Assembly (NCBI RefSeq): GCF_004364315.1
Contig: NZ_SOBR01000002.1
Span: 434,001 to 498,000, forward strand
From: Chromohalobacter marismortui
GTDB taxonomy: Bacteria > Pseudomonadota > Gammaproteobacteria > Pseudomonadales > Halomonadaceae
Length of the DNA stretch: 64,000 nucleotides
Direction of reading: 5' to 3'
Below the pieces are notes generated by a model, which was not told where the DNA came from, did not search any database, and saw nothing but the letters and a program-made list of their open reading frames with translations. Shown in pieces: positions 15,182 through 24,490 of the stretch. Position 1 is the stretch's first letter; every line of letters starts with the position of its first letter. Both the position numbers and the translations under genes were made by a program.

Positions 15182-16269
15182 CGTTGAGAAGATTTGTCAA
15201 TGCGCGGTTCGGTGGCGGCCGGGGTCTGGGCGGGGGCGGGATGCGACAGGCGATGGAATTCCCGCTGCCAGCGCTCCAGGAAAGCGGCACGCCGCGCGGG
15301 GTCGACGAAGGCGAGCAAGGAGGCGTTCAGCGGAATAGGATATAGACGATCCCCTGCCTGATCGCGCAGGCGCTGCGCGGTGTAAGGGCCGATCACCCCC
15401 GGGCGTACGCTGAACAGCGGCGTCTCGCCGGCGATGACACGCTGCCCCTCCTGACTGAGCAGGAAGTCGAGAAACGCCCGGGCCGCCGCGGGATGCGGGG
15501 CGTCACGATGAATGAACGCCATGCGCATCATCACCAGCGAATAGTCCTGCGGTATCTGCACGATGACCTCGGGGTGCGTCTGCGCCCAGTGCATGGCGTA
15601 GGAGCCGAGCAGGTTGTAGCCGAGCCAGTAACGGCCGTCGCTGAGTCCTTCGAGCATCGACCGCGTATTGGCCTCGAGGTGCGTGTCGGCCGCGCCCATC
15701 GCGGCCACCAGGTCCCAGAACCGAGTGGTGTAGCGGGCATCCTGCTGGAAGAGCGAGTAACCGACGCCACTGCGCAAGGGCGAATAGGTGGTGACTTTGC
15801 CACGTAATGTCTCGCGGTGTCGTCGCAGCAAGGTATGCAGGTCGGCATGGGTCTTGGGCGGCAGCATGTAACGCGCGAGATCCAGCCGATAGGCCATGAC
15901 GATGGGCTCGAAGGTGAAGCCGAAGACCTCGTTGCGCCACTTGGCCCATTGCGGCCACGCACGGGCCGCCGGCGATTCGAGCGGCTGGGCATAGCCCTCG
16001 TTGACGCGCGCCATCTGCCAGGGCATGGCGGAGCTGATGACGACATCGGGCGGATTGTCCTCGTTGGCAACGCGGGCGTCGACTTCCAACGTCGAATGAT
16101 CGCGGAAGGTCAACTGGATATTCGGGTAGGCCGCTTCGAAGGCGTCCAGCAGAGGCGCCGCGACCTGCCGGTCGAGCGCGGCCTCGACGATGAGCGGAGT
16201 AGCGCCCCAGGCAAGACTCGGCGCCAAAGCCCCCAGCAGCCAGACGAGCGCCACACGACGAATCGACAT
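15178..16269 (-). CDS. Periplasmic ABC-type (iron/phosphonate-like) binding protein coupled to a sensor kinase
   Basis: This 363-residue protein has a signal peptide (RRVALVWLLGALAPSLAWGA) and the fold family of Fe(3+)/spermidine-type extracellular solute-binding proteins (PLIVEAALDRQVAAPLLDAF, later LVMMRMAFIHRDAPHPAAAR and FLLSQEGQRVI). No permease or ATPase gene is nearby. I chose ATG at 16269, which overlaps the stop of the kinase gene as TGATG. The longer frame to 16521 lies inside the kinase. Such orphan binding proteins can act as ligand sensors for a kinase, as PgtC does in phosphoglycerate signalling. That role here is inference. Confidence 0.8.
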   Translation of the reverse strand: MSIRRVALVWLLGALAPSLAWGATPLIVEAALDRQVAAPLLDAFEAAYPNIQLTFRDHSTLEVDARVANEDNPPDVVISSAMPWQMARVNEGYAQPLESPAARAWPQWAKWRNEVFGFTFEPIVMAYRLDLARYMLPPKTHADLHTLLRRHRETLRGKVTTYSPLRSGVGYSLFQQDARYTTRFWDLVAAMGAADTHLEANTRSMLEGLSDGRYWLGYNLLGSYAMHWAQTHPEVIVQIPQDYSLVMMRMAFIHRDAPHPAAARAFLDFLLSQEGQRVIAGETPLFSVRPGVIGPYTAQRLRDQAGDRLYPIPLNASLLAFVDPARRAAFLERWQREFHRLSHPAPAQTPAATEPRIDKSSQR

Positions 16270-17672
16270 CACCCCTCCTCGTGTCGGGTAAGACAGGGAA
16301 ACAACAGGCGGATTCTCAACCCGCCCTTCTCCGCCGACTCGACCTGCATCCGCGCTTCGTGACGACGCACGATCGAGTCCACGATGGCCAGCCCCAGGCC
16401 GGAGCCCTCGGTGTCCTGCCGGCCACCGCGCTCGAAGGGACGGTGCAGGCGCGCCATCACCTCCGCCGAGACACCGGGGCCGTCGTCTTCGACATACCAT
16501 TCCAGCGTCTGCGCGTGACACACCGCGCCCAGGGTAATCACGCTGCCCGGCGGTGTATAACGCAGGGCGTTGTCGATCAGGTTGCCGAGCAATTCCTGCA
16601 GCGCCCAGGCCTCGCCGCAGATGTATTGCGGCGCTTCGGGCAAGGCGGCCAGGCCGATGTCGTGCCCTTGCGCCGCATCGCGCTGCGCCCAGTCGAAGGC
16701 AGTCTCGCGCAGCAGCGAGACCGCGTCGAGTCGCGTGGCCGTGCCCTGCTCCTCGGCATGCCGCAGGCGCGCCAGGCTCAACAGTTGACCGGCCAGGCGA
16801 CTGGTACGTCCGGCGCTGCCATGCACGTCGGCCAGAGCTTGCCGCCAGGCCTCGGGATTCTCGCTCTTCAAGGCCAGTTCACTGGTGGTCTGCAGGCCGG
16901 CGAGCGGCGTCTTGAGCTGATGACTGGCATCGGCGGTAAAGCGCAGCAAGGCGTCGCGGCTCTCGCGCTGCCGGGTGAAGAGCGAATCCAGGGTTTCCGC
17001 CATTTCGCGCATTTCCTCGGGCACCCGAGCCTCCAGCGGGCGCATGTCGTCGGCATCGCGCTGGCGCAACTGGTGGCGCAGGCGGCGCATCGGGGCGAGC
17101 GCCACGCGCATCGCCAGCAGCATCAGGATGCCCGCCACCAGCACCATGATCACGAAGCGCGTGACCGCCTGCTCGAAGAGCGCCTCGGTCAGGGCGTCGC
17201 GCCCCGACATCGTGTGGCCGACCCAGATCTGCACCGGGTCCTGGGTTTCCCAGCCGGCGGAGTCGAGCTCCCGCCCATAAAGCCGCCAGGGCGTACCGCG
17301 ATACGTCTCGTTGAACCATGCCGGCTGCGTCGCGACCTGGTGTCGCCACCTGGGCGGAATCGCCATGTCCAGATTGCCCGAAATCGTATCGCCTTCGGCG
17401 TCCAGCACGGCGTAGAACACCCGCTCCTGGTGGCGCGTCGCCAGGATCTGCAGCGCCGCCGAGGGGATCTCCACCACCGGCTGCCCCGCTTCCCATTGCA
17501 CGGCCTCGGCGATGGTCAGCGCGGCGGCTTCGAGCTGGCTGTCATAGGCGCGCTCGGCCGCACGTTGCGAGCTGAAATAGGCCTCGACCAGCAGCAGCAC
17601 GCCGAGCGCGCTGACGGTCACGACCAGCCACACGGCCAGGCGGGCCTTCAGCGAGCCTTCCACCTGGATCAC
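16269..17672 (-). CDS. tctE: TctE-like sensor histidine kinase
   Basis: This 467-residue membrane kinase has transmembrane segments near residues 10-30 and 170-192 flanking a periplasmic sensor domain (about 35-165, with the 2CSK-N-type core WRLYGRELDSAGWETQDPVQ). A HAMP-like linker and the dimerisation box ASHQLKTPLAGL with His251 follow, then N, D/G and G boxes (NLIDNALRYTPPG, VEDDGPGV, GSGLGLAIV). It is the partner of the response regulator upstream; the two genes overlap by 4 nt. The divergent tctCBA genes make tricarboxylate (citrate-like) sensing the likely task, as in the TctD/TctE system. Confidence 0.85.
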   Translation of the reverse strand: MIQVEGSLKARLAVWLVVTVSALGVLLLVEAYFSSQRAAERAYDSQLEAAALTIAEAVQWEAGQPVVEIPSAALQILATRHQERVFYAVLDAEGDTISGNLDMAIPPRWRHQVATQPAWFNETYRGTPWRLYGRELDSAGWETQDPVQIWVGHTMSGRDALTEALFEQAVTRFVIMVLVAGILMLLAMRVALAPMRRLRHQLRQRDADDMRPLEARVPEEMREMAETLDSLFTRQRESRDALLRFTADASHQLKTPLAGLQTTSELALKSENPEAWRQALADVHGSAGRTSRLAGQLLSLARLRHAEEQGTATRLDAVSLLRETAFDWAQRDAAQGHDIGLAALPEAPQYICGEAWALQELLGNLIDNALRYTPPGSVITLGAVCHAQTLEWYVEDDGPGVSAEVMARLHRPFERGGRQDTEGSGLGLAIVDSIVRRHEARMQVESAEKGGLRIRLLFPCLTRHEEG

Positions 17673-18337
17673 GGCGCGGCGTCCTCGAGCCGATATCCCA
17701 TGCCGCGAAAGGTGCGAATGCGCAATCCGCTGCCGTCGAGCCGTTTGCGCAAACGGCTGATGTACACCTCCAGCGCGTTGGAGCCGACATCGCCGAACCC
17801 GAAGAGACGATTCTCCAGCGTCTCGCGCGGGGTGATGCTGCCGGCATGCAACAGCAGACTCTCCAGCAGGCGCAGCTCGCGGCGCGGTAGATCGAGCACC
17901 GTCTCGTTCAGCGTGGCGACGCCCGAGGTGGCGTCGAAGGCCAACGGCCCGAACGTCAGGCGGTTATCGGCGCGCTGCTGGCTACGGCGCAGCAAGGCAC
18001 GCACCCGGGCCTCCAGCTCGGCGAGCGAGAACGGCTTGGCCAGGTAGTCGTCGGCGCCGAGATCCAGCCCTTCCACCCGCGCGTCGATGCCGTCACGCGC
18101 AGTGAGGATCAGCACCGGCGTGGTGTCGCCGCGCTGGCGCAGTTCCGCCAGCAGCGTCAGGCCGTTGCCGTCGGGCAGCCCCAGGTCGAGCAGCACCAGA
18201 TCGAAGTGCCCGCTCTGCAGGGCCTCGCGCGCCTGCGCGTGATGCGTGAACACGTCGACGGTGTTGCCTAGCGGGGTGAGCGCTTGCTCCAGCGAGCGTG
18301 CGATCAGGGAATCATCTTCGATGACGAGTAGGCGCAT
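17669..18337 (-). CDS. tctD: TctD-like OmpR-family response regulator
   Basis: This 222-residue regulator has a receiver domain (residues 1-115) with acidic pocket EDD at 7-9, phospho-acceptor Asp51 (LLDLGLPDGNG) and the conserved Lys in YLAKPF. The C-terminal OmpR/PhoB winged helix spans about 125-218 (LPRRELRLLESLLLHAG, later VEVYI-like LEVYISRLRKRLDG). It is divergent from tctC with about 150 bp between the start codons, including a long-armed inverted repeat that is its probable binding site. Confidence 0.88.
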   Translation of the reverse strand: MRLLVIEDDSLIARSLEQALTPLGNTVDVFTHHAQAREALQSGHFDLVLLDLGLPDGNGLTLLAELRQRGDTTPVLILTARDGIDARVEGLDLGADDYLAKPFSLAELEARVRALLRRSQQRADNRLTFGPLAFDATSGVATLNETVLDLPRRELRLLESLLLHAGSITPRETLENRLFGFGDVGSNALEVYISRLRKRLDGSGLRIRTFRGMGYRLEDAAP

Positions 18338-18368
18338 ACGACCAATGTCTCATGTGGGCGAACGTGAA

Positions 18369-18415
18369 ATGACAGGTTGATGAAAGGTTCTCTCCCTAGC
18401 ATCGACACCTGTCAT
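18369..18415. promoter_or_regulatory. Candidate TctD operator: 9 bp inverted repeat in the tctD/tctC gap
   Basis: ATGACAGGT (18369-18377) and ACCTGTCAT (18407-18415) are perfect reverse complements with 38 bp between corresponding positions. They sit midway between the divergent genes, about 70 bp upstream of the tctC start. OmpR-type regulators often bind two such half sites. Inferred from position. Confidence 0.4.
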
Positions 18416-18486
18416 CCAGCGCGATGACATCCGCCACCATCGGCATTATTCCAAAGCAGCGCAAAACAAGAGAACAGGAGTTCGCC

Positions 18487-19473
18487 ATGAAATTCAATTC
18501 CATGTTACGGCACTGGTCCTCACTACTGCTACTCAGCGGTGTGCTGGCAACCGGCACGACTTACGCACAATCCGAGGCACCCGAGTGTATCGCGCCGGCG
18601 AAACCGGGCGGCGGTTACGATCTGACCTGTCGCCTGGCGGCCAACGCCTTGCAGAAGACCGGCCTGATCGAGCAGCCCATGATGGTGAGCTATATGCCAG
18701 GCGGCATCGGTGCGGTGGCGTACAACCATGTCAACGGCGTTCGCAACGCTGACCCCAACCTGATCGTGGCAGCCAGCACCGGTGCGGCCGTCAATCTGGC
18801 CCTTGGCAAGTTTGGCCAATATGACGTCGACGACGTCCGCTGGCTGGGCGCCCTGGGGGCGGATTACGGCGCGATCGTCGTCAAGGCCGATGCGCCCTGG
18901 CAGAACCTCGACCAGCTCATGAAGGATCTCCAGACCAAGCCAGGTCAAATCGTCTTCGGCGCCGGCGGTACCGTGGGCAGCCAGGACTGGATGAAGGCCG
19001 CGCTCACCGCCAAGGCGGCCGATATTTCACCGCGTGACTTGCGCTATGTGGCCTTCGAAGGGGGCGGCGAGTCGATGGCGGCGCTGCTCGGCGGTCATAT
19101 CCAGGTCTTCACCGGCGATCTGTCGGAGCTGCGCTCGCACCTGGAAAGCGGCAAGATCCGTGTTCTCGCGGCCTTGTCCGAGGAGCGCATGGGTGGACCT
19201 TACGCCGAGATTCCGACGGCCGCCGAGCAAGGCTACGACGTGCAGTGGCCCATCTGGCGCGGCTACTACATGGGGCCGGACGTCAGCGACAAGGCGTATC
19301 AAGAGTGGGTCAACAAGCTGCAAACGCTATCGAAAAAGGAAAAGTTCGCGGAGTTGCGCAAGGCACGCGGCCTGTTCCCGATGTCGCGCTTCGGCTATGA
19401 CTTCGAAAATTACGTCAAGGGCCAAGTGGCGCAATTCAAGGAACTCGCTGAAGAAGTAGGGCTGAAGCAATGA
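18487..19473 (+). CDS. tctC: Tripartite tricarboxylate transporter, periplasmic binding protein
   Basis: This 328-residue binding protein has a signal peptide ending at TTYAQ-S. The mature start, ECIAPAKPGGGYDLTCR, is the TctC/BugT signature that grips a carboxylate. AGGAG lies 7 nt ahead of the ATG at 18487. The longer frame from 18424 has no ribosome site. It delivers tricarboxylate to TctAB in the inner membrane. Its stop overlaps tctB by 4 nt. Two ordinary cysteines (ECI, LTC) sit in the N-terminal ligand loop, as in citrate-type members. Confidence 0.92.
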   Translation: MKFNSMLRHWSSLLLLSGVLATGTTYAQSEAPECIAPAKPGGGYDLTCRLAANALQKTGLIEQPMMVSYMPGGIGAVAYNHVNGVRNADPNLIVAASTGAAVNLALGKFGQYDVDDVRWLGALGADYGAIVVKADAPWQNLDQLMKDLQTKPGQIVFGAGGTVGSQDWMKAALTAKAADISPRDLRYVAFEGGGESMAALLGGHIQVFTGDLSELRSHLESGKIRVLAALSEERMGGPYAEIPTAAEQGYDVQWPIWRGYYMGPDVSDKAYQEWVNKLQTLSKKEKFAELRKARGLFPMSRFGYDFENYVKGQVAQFKELAEEVGLKQ

Positions 19474-19919
19474 AGATTGCCGCCGACCGACTCCTGGGAT
19501 TTGCCTTGATCGGTCTGGCGGCATTTGCCGCCATTCATGCCTGGCAACTCCAGATCCCTTTCAGTTATGAGCCGGTGGGGCCGAAGGCCTTCCCCATCGT
19601 CCTCTCGATCATACTGGCCGCCTTGTCGCTGGTATTGATCTTTCGACCGGGCGAGAACGGCCATTGGCCCAACAAGGCGCTACTGGCAAAACTGCTGCAA
19701 GTGCTGGGCACGCTGGTCGTCTATGCCATCTTGTTCACCAAGCTGGGGTTCATCATCACGACCTTCTTCGCCGCCCTGGTACTCGCGCGGCTATTCGGTG
19801 CTACCTGGCGCAGAGCACTGATCGCCAGTTTCCTGATGGTCCTTGTCAGTTACTTCCTGTTCACCCAGGGGCTGGGGATTTCCTTGCCTGATGGCTACTG
19901 GCTGTCCGATTACGTCTAA
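19470..19919 (+). CDS. tctB: Tripartite tricarboxylate transporter, small membrane subunit
   Basis: This 149-residue protein has four hydrophobic segments (ADRLLGFALIGLAAFAAIHA, FPIVLSIILAALSLVLIF, LVVYAILFTKLGFIITTFFA, LIASFLMVLVSYFLFTQGLG). It fits the TctB family in length and layout. TctB pairs with TctA to form the permease. Its start overlaps tctC and its stop is 9 nt ahead of tctA, so the three are one transcription unit. Confidence 0.88.
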   Translation: MKIAADRLLGFALIGLAAFAAIHAWQLQIPFSYEPVGPKAFPIVLSIILAALSLVLIFRPGENGHWPNKALLAKLLQVLGTLVVYAILFTKLGFIITTFFAALVLARLFGATWRRALIASFLMVLVSYFLFTQGLGISLPDGYWLSDYV

Positions 19920-19928
19920 GGAGCTGGC

Positions 19929-21431
19929 ATGTTCGATTTTCTGATTCATGGCTTCGGTGTCGCACTGACTCCCCTCAATCTGGGACTCGCCTTTCTGGGG
20001 GCTCTGCTCGGCACGTTATTCGGTGCGCTTCCGGGGATTGGGCCGATCAACGGTATCGCTATTCTCATGCCGCTGGCCTACACGCTTGGTCTCCCTGCGG
20101 AGTCAGCGCTGATTCTCTTGGCCAGCGTTTATACCGGCTCGGAATATGGCGGACGCATGTCGAGCATCCTGCTCAACGTCCCCGGCGATGCCGGTGCCGT
20201 GATGACCACCCTCGACGGCCACCCGCTGGCCAAGAAGGGGCTGGCGGGACCGGCACTCGGCCTGTCGGCGGTCAGCTCGTTCGTCGGGGCCACCATTGCC
20301 ATTATCGGCCTGACGCTCTTCGCGCCCTTGCTGGCTCAGGTGGCCATCATGTTCGGCCCCGCCGAATTCTTCGCACTGATGGTGTTTGCCTTCTCTTCCA
20401 TGGCGGTAATGATGGGGAAAGACCCGATCAAGACGGCCATTGGTGCAGTGCTCGGCGTCATGGTCGCGATGGTGGGCGTGGATTCCGGCACCGGGGTACT
20501 GCGCTACACCTTCGGCATGGCGGAGCTCTACGATGGCATCGACTTCGTGGTGATGATCATCGGTCTATTCGCGATCAGCGAGATATTGCTGATGCTGGAA
20601 CACGCCAATCGTCAGGATGTAGACGATGAAATGCCCCCGCTGGGACGGGTCATGATCAGCCTCAAGGAGCTCGCTTACTGCAAATGGACCATGCTGCGTT
20701 GCGGCGTAATAGGGTTCATTGTTGGCGTATTGCCGGGCACTGGCGCCTCCATTGGTGGCGCCGTTTCCTATACCACGGAAAAACGCATTTCCGACAAGGA
20801 CGGCAGCTTCGGTACCGGCAACATGCGCGGCCTGGCAGCGCCGGAAGCGGCCAATAACGCCTCGGCGGCGGGCTCTTTCGTGCCCATGCTGACACTGGGC
20901 ATTCCCGGCTCCGGCACGACTGCCGTACTGCTGGGCGCGCTGATGCTCTACAACATCACGCCCGGGCCGATGCTGTTTTCCGAGCGTCCCGAGGTGGCCG
21001 GCGGCCTGATTGCCTCGTTGTATATCGGCAACATCATGCTACTGGCGCTCAACCTGCCGCTGGCAGGGCTCTTTGCCCGTGTCTTGACCATCCCGCGCTG
21101 GGTGCTCGTACCGAGCATTGCCATCCTGGCGTTCGTCGGCATCTTCCAGTTGCATTCGGACCTGACGGCCATTTACCTCATGCTGATCATCGGCATATTC
21201 GGCTACCTGCTGCGTAAGCTCGGCTTTTCGCTTGCGCCGATCATTCTCGGCTACGTGCTCGGCGGCTTGATGGAAAACAACCTTCGCCGCGCCTTGGCCA
21301 TCAGTGGCGGCGACCTGGGCATCCTGTGGCAATCCGGCATCTCGCTGGGACTATGGATCGCTGCCGCTGCCTTGCTGGTGCTGCCGTGGCTGCTGCCCAA
21401 GCTGTGGCAGGCCAGGACCAGCAAGGCCTGA
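19929..21431 (+). CDS. tctA: Tripartite tricarboxylate transporter, large membrane subunit
   Basis: This 500-residue permease has about 12 membrane helices and the TctA motifs: [20 protein letters not shown] near the N-terminus and [20 protein letters not shown] in the middle, an internal duplication typical of the family. It drives ion-coupled uptake of citrate-like substrates captured by TctC. The last residues (LWQARTSKA) reach the strong terminator at 21475. AAGGAGCTGGC precedes the ATG. Expression is expected to depend on the divergent TctD/TctE pair. Confidence 0.94.
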   Translation: MFDFLIHGFGVALTPLNLGLAFLGALLGTLFGALPGIGPINGIAILMPLAYTLGLPAESALILLASVYTGSEYGGRMSSILLNVPGDAGAVMTTLDGHPLAKKGLAGPALGLSAVSSFVGATIAIIGLTLFAPLLAQVAIMFGPAEFFALMVFAFSSMAVMMGKDPIKTAIGAVLGVMVAMVGVDSGTGVLRYTFGMAELYDGIDFVVMIIGLFAISEILLMLEHANRQDVDDEMPPLGRVMISLKELAYCKWTMLRCGVIGFIVGVLPGTGASIGGAVSYTTEKRISDKDGSFGTGNMRGLAAPEAANNASAAGSFVPMLTLGIPGSGTTAVLLGALMLYNITPGPMLFSERPEVAGGLIASLYIGNIMLLALNLPLAGLFARVLTIPRWVLVPSIAILAFVGIFQLHSDLTAIYLMLIIGIFGYLLRKLGFSLAPIILGYVLGGLMENNLRRALAISGGDLGILWQSGISLGLWIAAAALLVLPWLLPKLWQARTSKA

Positions 21432-21474
21432 AACGTTCAGGTCTGAACAGCCAGGTCTGAAACGGCAAAGCAAC

Positions 21475-21517
21475 AAGCCCACGCATCAGACATCGAGATG
21501 CGTGGGCTTGTTTTTTT
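21475..21517 (+). terminator. Intrinsic terminator of tctCBA
   Basis: AAGCCCACGCATC and GATGCGTGGGCTT form a perfect 13 bp stem with a 9 nt loop, followed by G and seven T. It lies 43 bp after tctA. Confidence 0.93.
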
Positions 21518-21544
21518 GCACACTGAACGCGCCAACTTCGATGA

Positions 21545-21676
21545 ATGGTCGCTCGCGCGATGGCACAACCCGGCCGAACCGCTATGCGCCCGGTCATCGA
21601 GAAAGAGCTGCTGTATCTCGACATCCTGTTCGCACTCGAACGGGAACGACTCCCACGATTCCGGCCTGTAGCTTGA
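21545..21676 (+). pseudogene. N-terminal remnant of an AbiEii-like nucleotidyltransferase toxin gene
   Basis: A 43-codon frame contains MRPVIEKELLYLDILFALER, which is the conserved lead-in to the nucleotidyltransferase domain of AbiEii/AbiGii type IV toxins. There it is normally followed by a GGT-S/A-L motif. Here it breaks at LERERL and stops at TGA (21674). Neither an antitoxin gene nor the catalytic part is present, so this is a decayed fragment just after the tct terminator. The match is from memory of the family and is short. Confidence 0.5.
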
Positions 21677-21703
21677 GAGAATTTATTCCCGATGGCGGTG
21701 ACC

Positions 21704-23095
21704 CTATAGCATGCCTGGGTTGCCAAGAAAGCGCACCGCGCGAGGATCTCGTGTGTAGGCCACGTTGATCCGGGTCCACGGCGAATGCCCGCCGTCAGGC
21801 AGGAAAACATCGCCCGGCGACAGGCTGATTCCTGCACGCCGAGCATGGTCGACAAGCTGGCCGGACGACTCCACGGTCGGATGGCGTATCCACAGGAACA
21901 TGCCCCCGGTAGGCTCGGCGAAGACCTCCCAGCCCGCCGCCCCGACCAGCTCAAGGGCCGAGGCCATCTGCCCCGAAAGCTTGGCGCGTAGGCGCTCGGT
22001 CAGCTTTCGGTAACTGCCGTTCTCCAGCATGGTCGTCACCACCTGCTCGGCAAAACGCGACGAGGCGATGCTGGTTAGCATCTTGACGTCCACCAATTGC
22101 TTGACCAGCCCCGGTTCGGCAGCGATGAACCCCACGCGCAGCGAACAGGACAGACTCTTCGAGAAGCTACCGAGATAGATAACCCGCTTCAGGCCATCGA
22201 GCGCCGCCAGTCGAAGGGTCGGGTCACGCTGGAAGTCCGCATAGATGTCGTCCTCGACGATCCGAAAATCGTGCTTCTCGGCGAGTTGCAATACGCGATG
22301 CGCCACGGTCGGCGCCAGCGTCGTGCCCGTCGGGTTCTGGAACACGCTATTGGTGAAAAGCAGCTTGGGCCGGTGCGTTTTCAGCAGGAATTCCATCCGC
22401 TCGACATCGGGCCCTCCGCTCAGCCGTGGCACACCGATCACCTTGACCCGCTGCAGGCGCAGCAGGCCGAACAGGTTGTAATAGCCCGGTGATTCCACGA
22501 AGACCGTGTCGCCGGGGTCGAGCGTCAGCCGCACGAGCAGGTCGAGCGCATGGCTGCCACCACCGGTCAGCAGGATCTGGTTGGCATCAGCCTCGATGTC
22601 CAGCAACCGCATCCGCTCCTCGATGAGCGAGCGCAACGCCGGCGTACCCAGCGGAGTGCTGTAGTCGAAAAGGCCCGCGCGGTCCTGCCGGGTCACCTGA
22701 CGGATGGCATGGGCCAGGTCGTCGCCTTCGCGCCAGTCGGTGGGCAACCACCCGCAGCCAAGCTTCAAGCTATCTTCGCGGGTCTGGAACAAGCGCCACA
22801 TCTCGTCGGTGACGTCTTCCAGGTTTTCCGCGCCGCTATCCTCCCTGGCGAGCACCCGTGCCGCGCTATCGGCCACATAGAACCCCGCCCCTGGCCTGGA
22901 GCGCACCAGGCCCTGTGCCACCAGCCGTTCATAGGCTTCGATGGCGGTATTGCGGCTGACCCCCAAATCGTGCGCCAGGCGCCGGATCGAAGGCAGACGG
23001 CTGCCCGCACCGTGCCGAGCGACCCAGTCACGTACGCCGTCGGTCACCTGGGCCACCACCGGCAGGCTCGAGTCTTGATCGATTTCCAGTTTCAC
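21704..23095 (-). CDS. MocR-family regulator (GntR helix-turn-helix fused to aminotransferase)
   Basis: This 463-residue protein has a GntR winged helix at about 10-75 (GSRLPSIRRLAHDLGVSRNT, AIEAYERLVAQGLV). A fold-type I aminotransferase domain fills the rest, with the PLP-lysine segment YLGSFSKSLSCSLRVGF and the nucleotide-like loop LTGGGSHALDLL. MocR proteins use PLP or an amino-compound adduct as effector. I chose GTG at 23095 because GGAGG lies 9 nt upstream. The longer ATG frame (23164) crosses the divergent promoter region. It is divergent from the MFS gene, the probable target. Confidence 0.85.
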   Translation of the reverse strand: MKLEIDQDSSLPVVAQVTDGVRDWVARHGAGSRLPSIRRLAHDLGVSRNTAIEAYERLVAQGLVRSRPGAGFYVADSAARVLAREDSGAENLEDVTDEMWRLFQTREDSLKLGCGWLPTDWREGDDLAHAIRQVTRQDRAGLFDYSTPLGTPALRSLIEERMRLLDIEADANQILLTGGGSHALDLLVRLTLDPGDTVFVESPGYYNLFGLLRLQRVKVIGVPRLSGGPDVERMEFLLKTHRPKLLFTNSVFQNPTGTTLAPTVAHRVLQLAEKHDFRIVEDDIYADFQRDPTLRLAALDGLKRVIYLGSFSKSLSCSLRVGFIAAEPGLVKQLVDVKMLTSIASSRFAEQVVTTMLENGSYRKLTERLRAKLSGQMASALELVGAAGWEVFAEPTGGMFLWIRHPTVESSGQLVDHARRAGISLSPGDVFLPDGGHSPWTRINVAYTRDPRAVRFLGNPGML

Positions 23096-23232
23096 CGCAG
23101 CGATCCTCCGGGTAGCGACCGTTCCGCCATAATCACGAACAGTGCATGGATTATTCGCCGGCATTGTACCTTACCGGCCCGATGCGCCGGTGCCAGGCTG
23201 GTCGCCCCTCTACCGACACTGGCAGCCATCGC

Positions 23233-24390
23233 ATGAAAGGATCGTCTCCCCTTCGCCTCGCGCTCGCACTTTGCACGATCACGACCGCGGTCAACCTGCA
23301 GGCACCGCTCTACGATGCCTTGGCCGCGCGGGACGGGTTGGGCGTCGGCGCCACCAGCGTGGCTTTCGCCTGCTACGTGGTTGGCATCATGCCGGTCCTG
23401 CTGGCACTAAACGGCCTGCCGGAACGCGTCGGGCGACGGCCCCTGATTCTCGCCGCGCTGTGCCTGTGCCTGGTGGCAACGTCACTGACACTGCTCGCCC
23501 CGGGGCTGATCACGCTGGGCATTGCGCGCTTCTTGATGGGGCTGGGCACCGCGCTTACCTCGGCCGTCGCCCCCGCCTACATGTTCGAGCTGTTCCAGAA
23601 CCGCGACAAGCGTGTGGCGGCGAACTGGGTCACAGCCAGCACTTCGCTGGGTTTTGGGCTCGGGGCCGCGGTAACCAGCCTCTTCGTCCTGTATGTCCCC
23701 AGCCTGACCCCACCTAGTTTCTGGCTGTATCTGGGAGTCGCGAGTCTGGCCCTGTTGCTGGTGATCGGCCTGGCCGACGATGCACCGCGCCGGTCTCGGG
23801 CAGCGATGCTCAGGCTGCCGGCTTATCCGGCCGGCGCACTCCCATTCGGACTGGCGATCCTGCTGGCCTGGGCCACGGTCGGGCTGGTTATCGCCATCCT
23901 GCCCTCGACGCTGGCCCGGCACGGGCTCGCCGCCTGGTCGGGATTCGCCACCTTCGGTATCTGCAGTTGCGGTGTGCTGTTCCAGCCCTGGGCACGGCGG
24001 CTTTCGCCTCATGCCTCGACCCAACTGGGCGTGATCATCCTGCCGTTGGCGTATACTTTGATCGCCTGGGGGGCGCTCAATGGCGTGCTGGCGGCGGTAC
24101 TCATCGGCACTCTCGCCGCCAGCAGCGCCTGCTATGGCTTCGTCTACCTGGGCGGCTTGAGCGGTGTCCTCGCCGTCGCCGGCGAGCGGCAATCAAGCGC
24201 CAGCGCCGGATTCTTCCTGCTCGCCTACGCCGGCTTCAGCCTGCCCGTCGTCATCACCGGCGCGCTGATCGATAGCGTCGGGCATGCAATTGCCTTACCG
24301 CTTTTCGGCGGCGCGCTACTCGTCGGGGCGCTCGTGGTGAGCTGGCTATTGAGAACTGCCTCTGCGCTAAGCGCTGAGGCACAATTGTAG
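23233..24390 (+). CDS. Major facilitator superfamily transporter
   Basis: This 385-residue carrier has about 12 hydrophobic segments. It has the MFS loop 2-3 motif in degenerate form (GLPERVGRRPLIL) and a motif B-like ITLGIARFLMGLGTALTSAV. The amphipathic start LALALCTITTAVNLQAPLYD follows the ATG at 23233. The ribosome site is weak, and an upstream ATG at 23182 is possible. The substrate is unknown. Its divergent MocR neighbour suggests an amine, amino acid or vitamin-B6-linked compound, by inference. Confidence 0.78.
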   Translation: MKGSSPLRLALALCTITTAVNLQAPLYDALAARDGLGVGATSVAFACYVVGIMPVLLALNGLPERVGRRPLILAALCLCLVATSLTLLAPGLITLGIARFLMGLGTALTSAVAPAYMFELFQNRDKRVAANWVTASTSLGFGLGAAVTSLFVLYVPSLTPPSFWLYLGVASLALLLVIGLADDAPRRSRAAMLRLPAYPAGALPFGLAILLAWATVGLVIAILPSTLARHGLAAWSGFATFGICSCGVLFQPWARRLSPHASTQLGVIILPLAYTLIAWGALNGVLAAVLIGTLAASSACYGFVYLGGLSGVLAVAGERQSSASAGFFLLAYAGFSLPVVITGALIDSVGHAIALPLFGGALLVGALVVSWLLRTASALSAEAQL

Positions 24391-24490
24391 TTGCCCTTGT
24401 GGAAGTCTGACTTGGCGGGAGATTGTATTTGTTGGAGTCGTACCAGGAGAAAAAGCAATCCCGATAGCGGTGGCACGGCAGCCTGGGTGC

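Noticed and set aside
16281-18047. Plus-strand frame of 588 codons
   Set aside because: Antisense to the sensor kinase and response regulator, both with complete family motifs.
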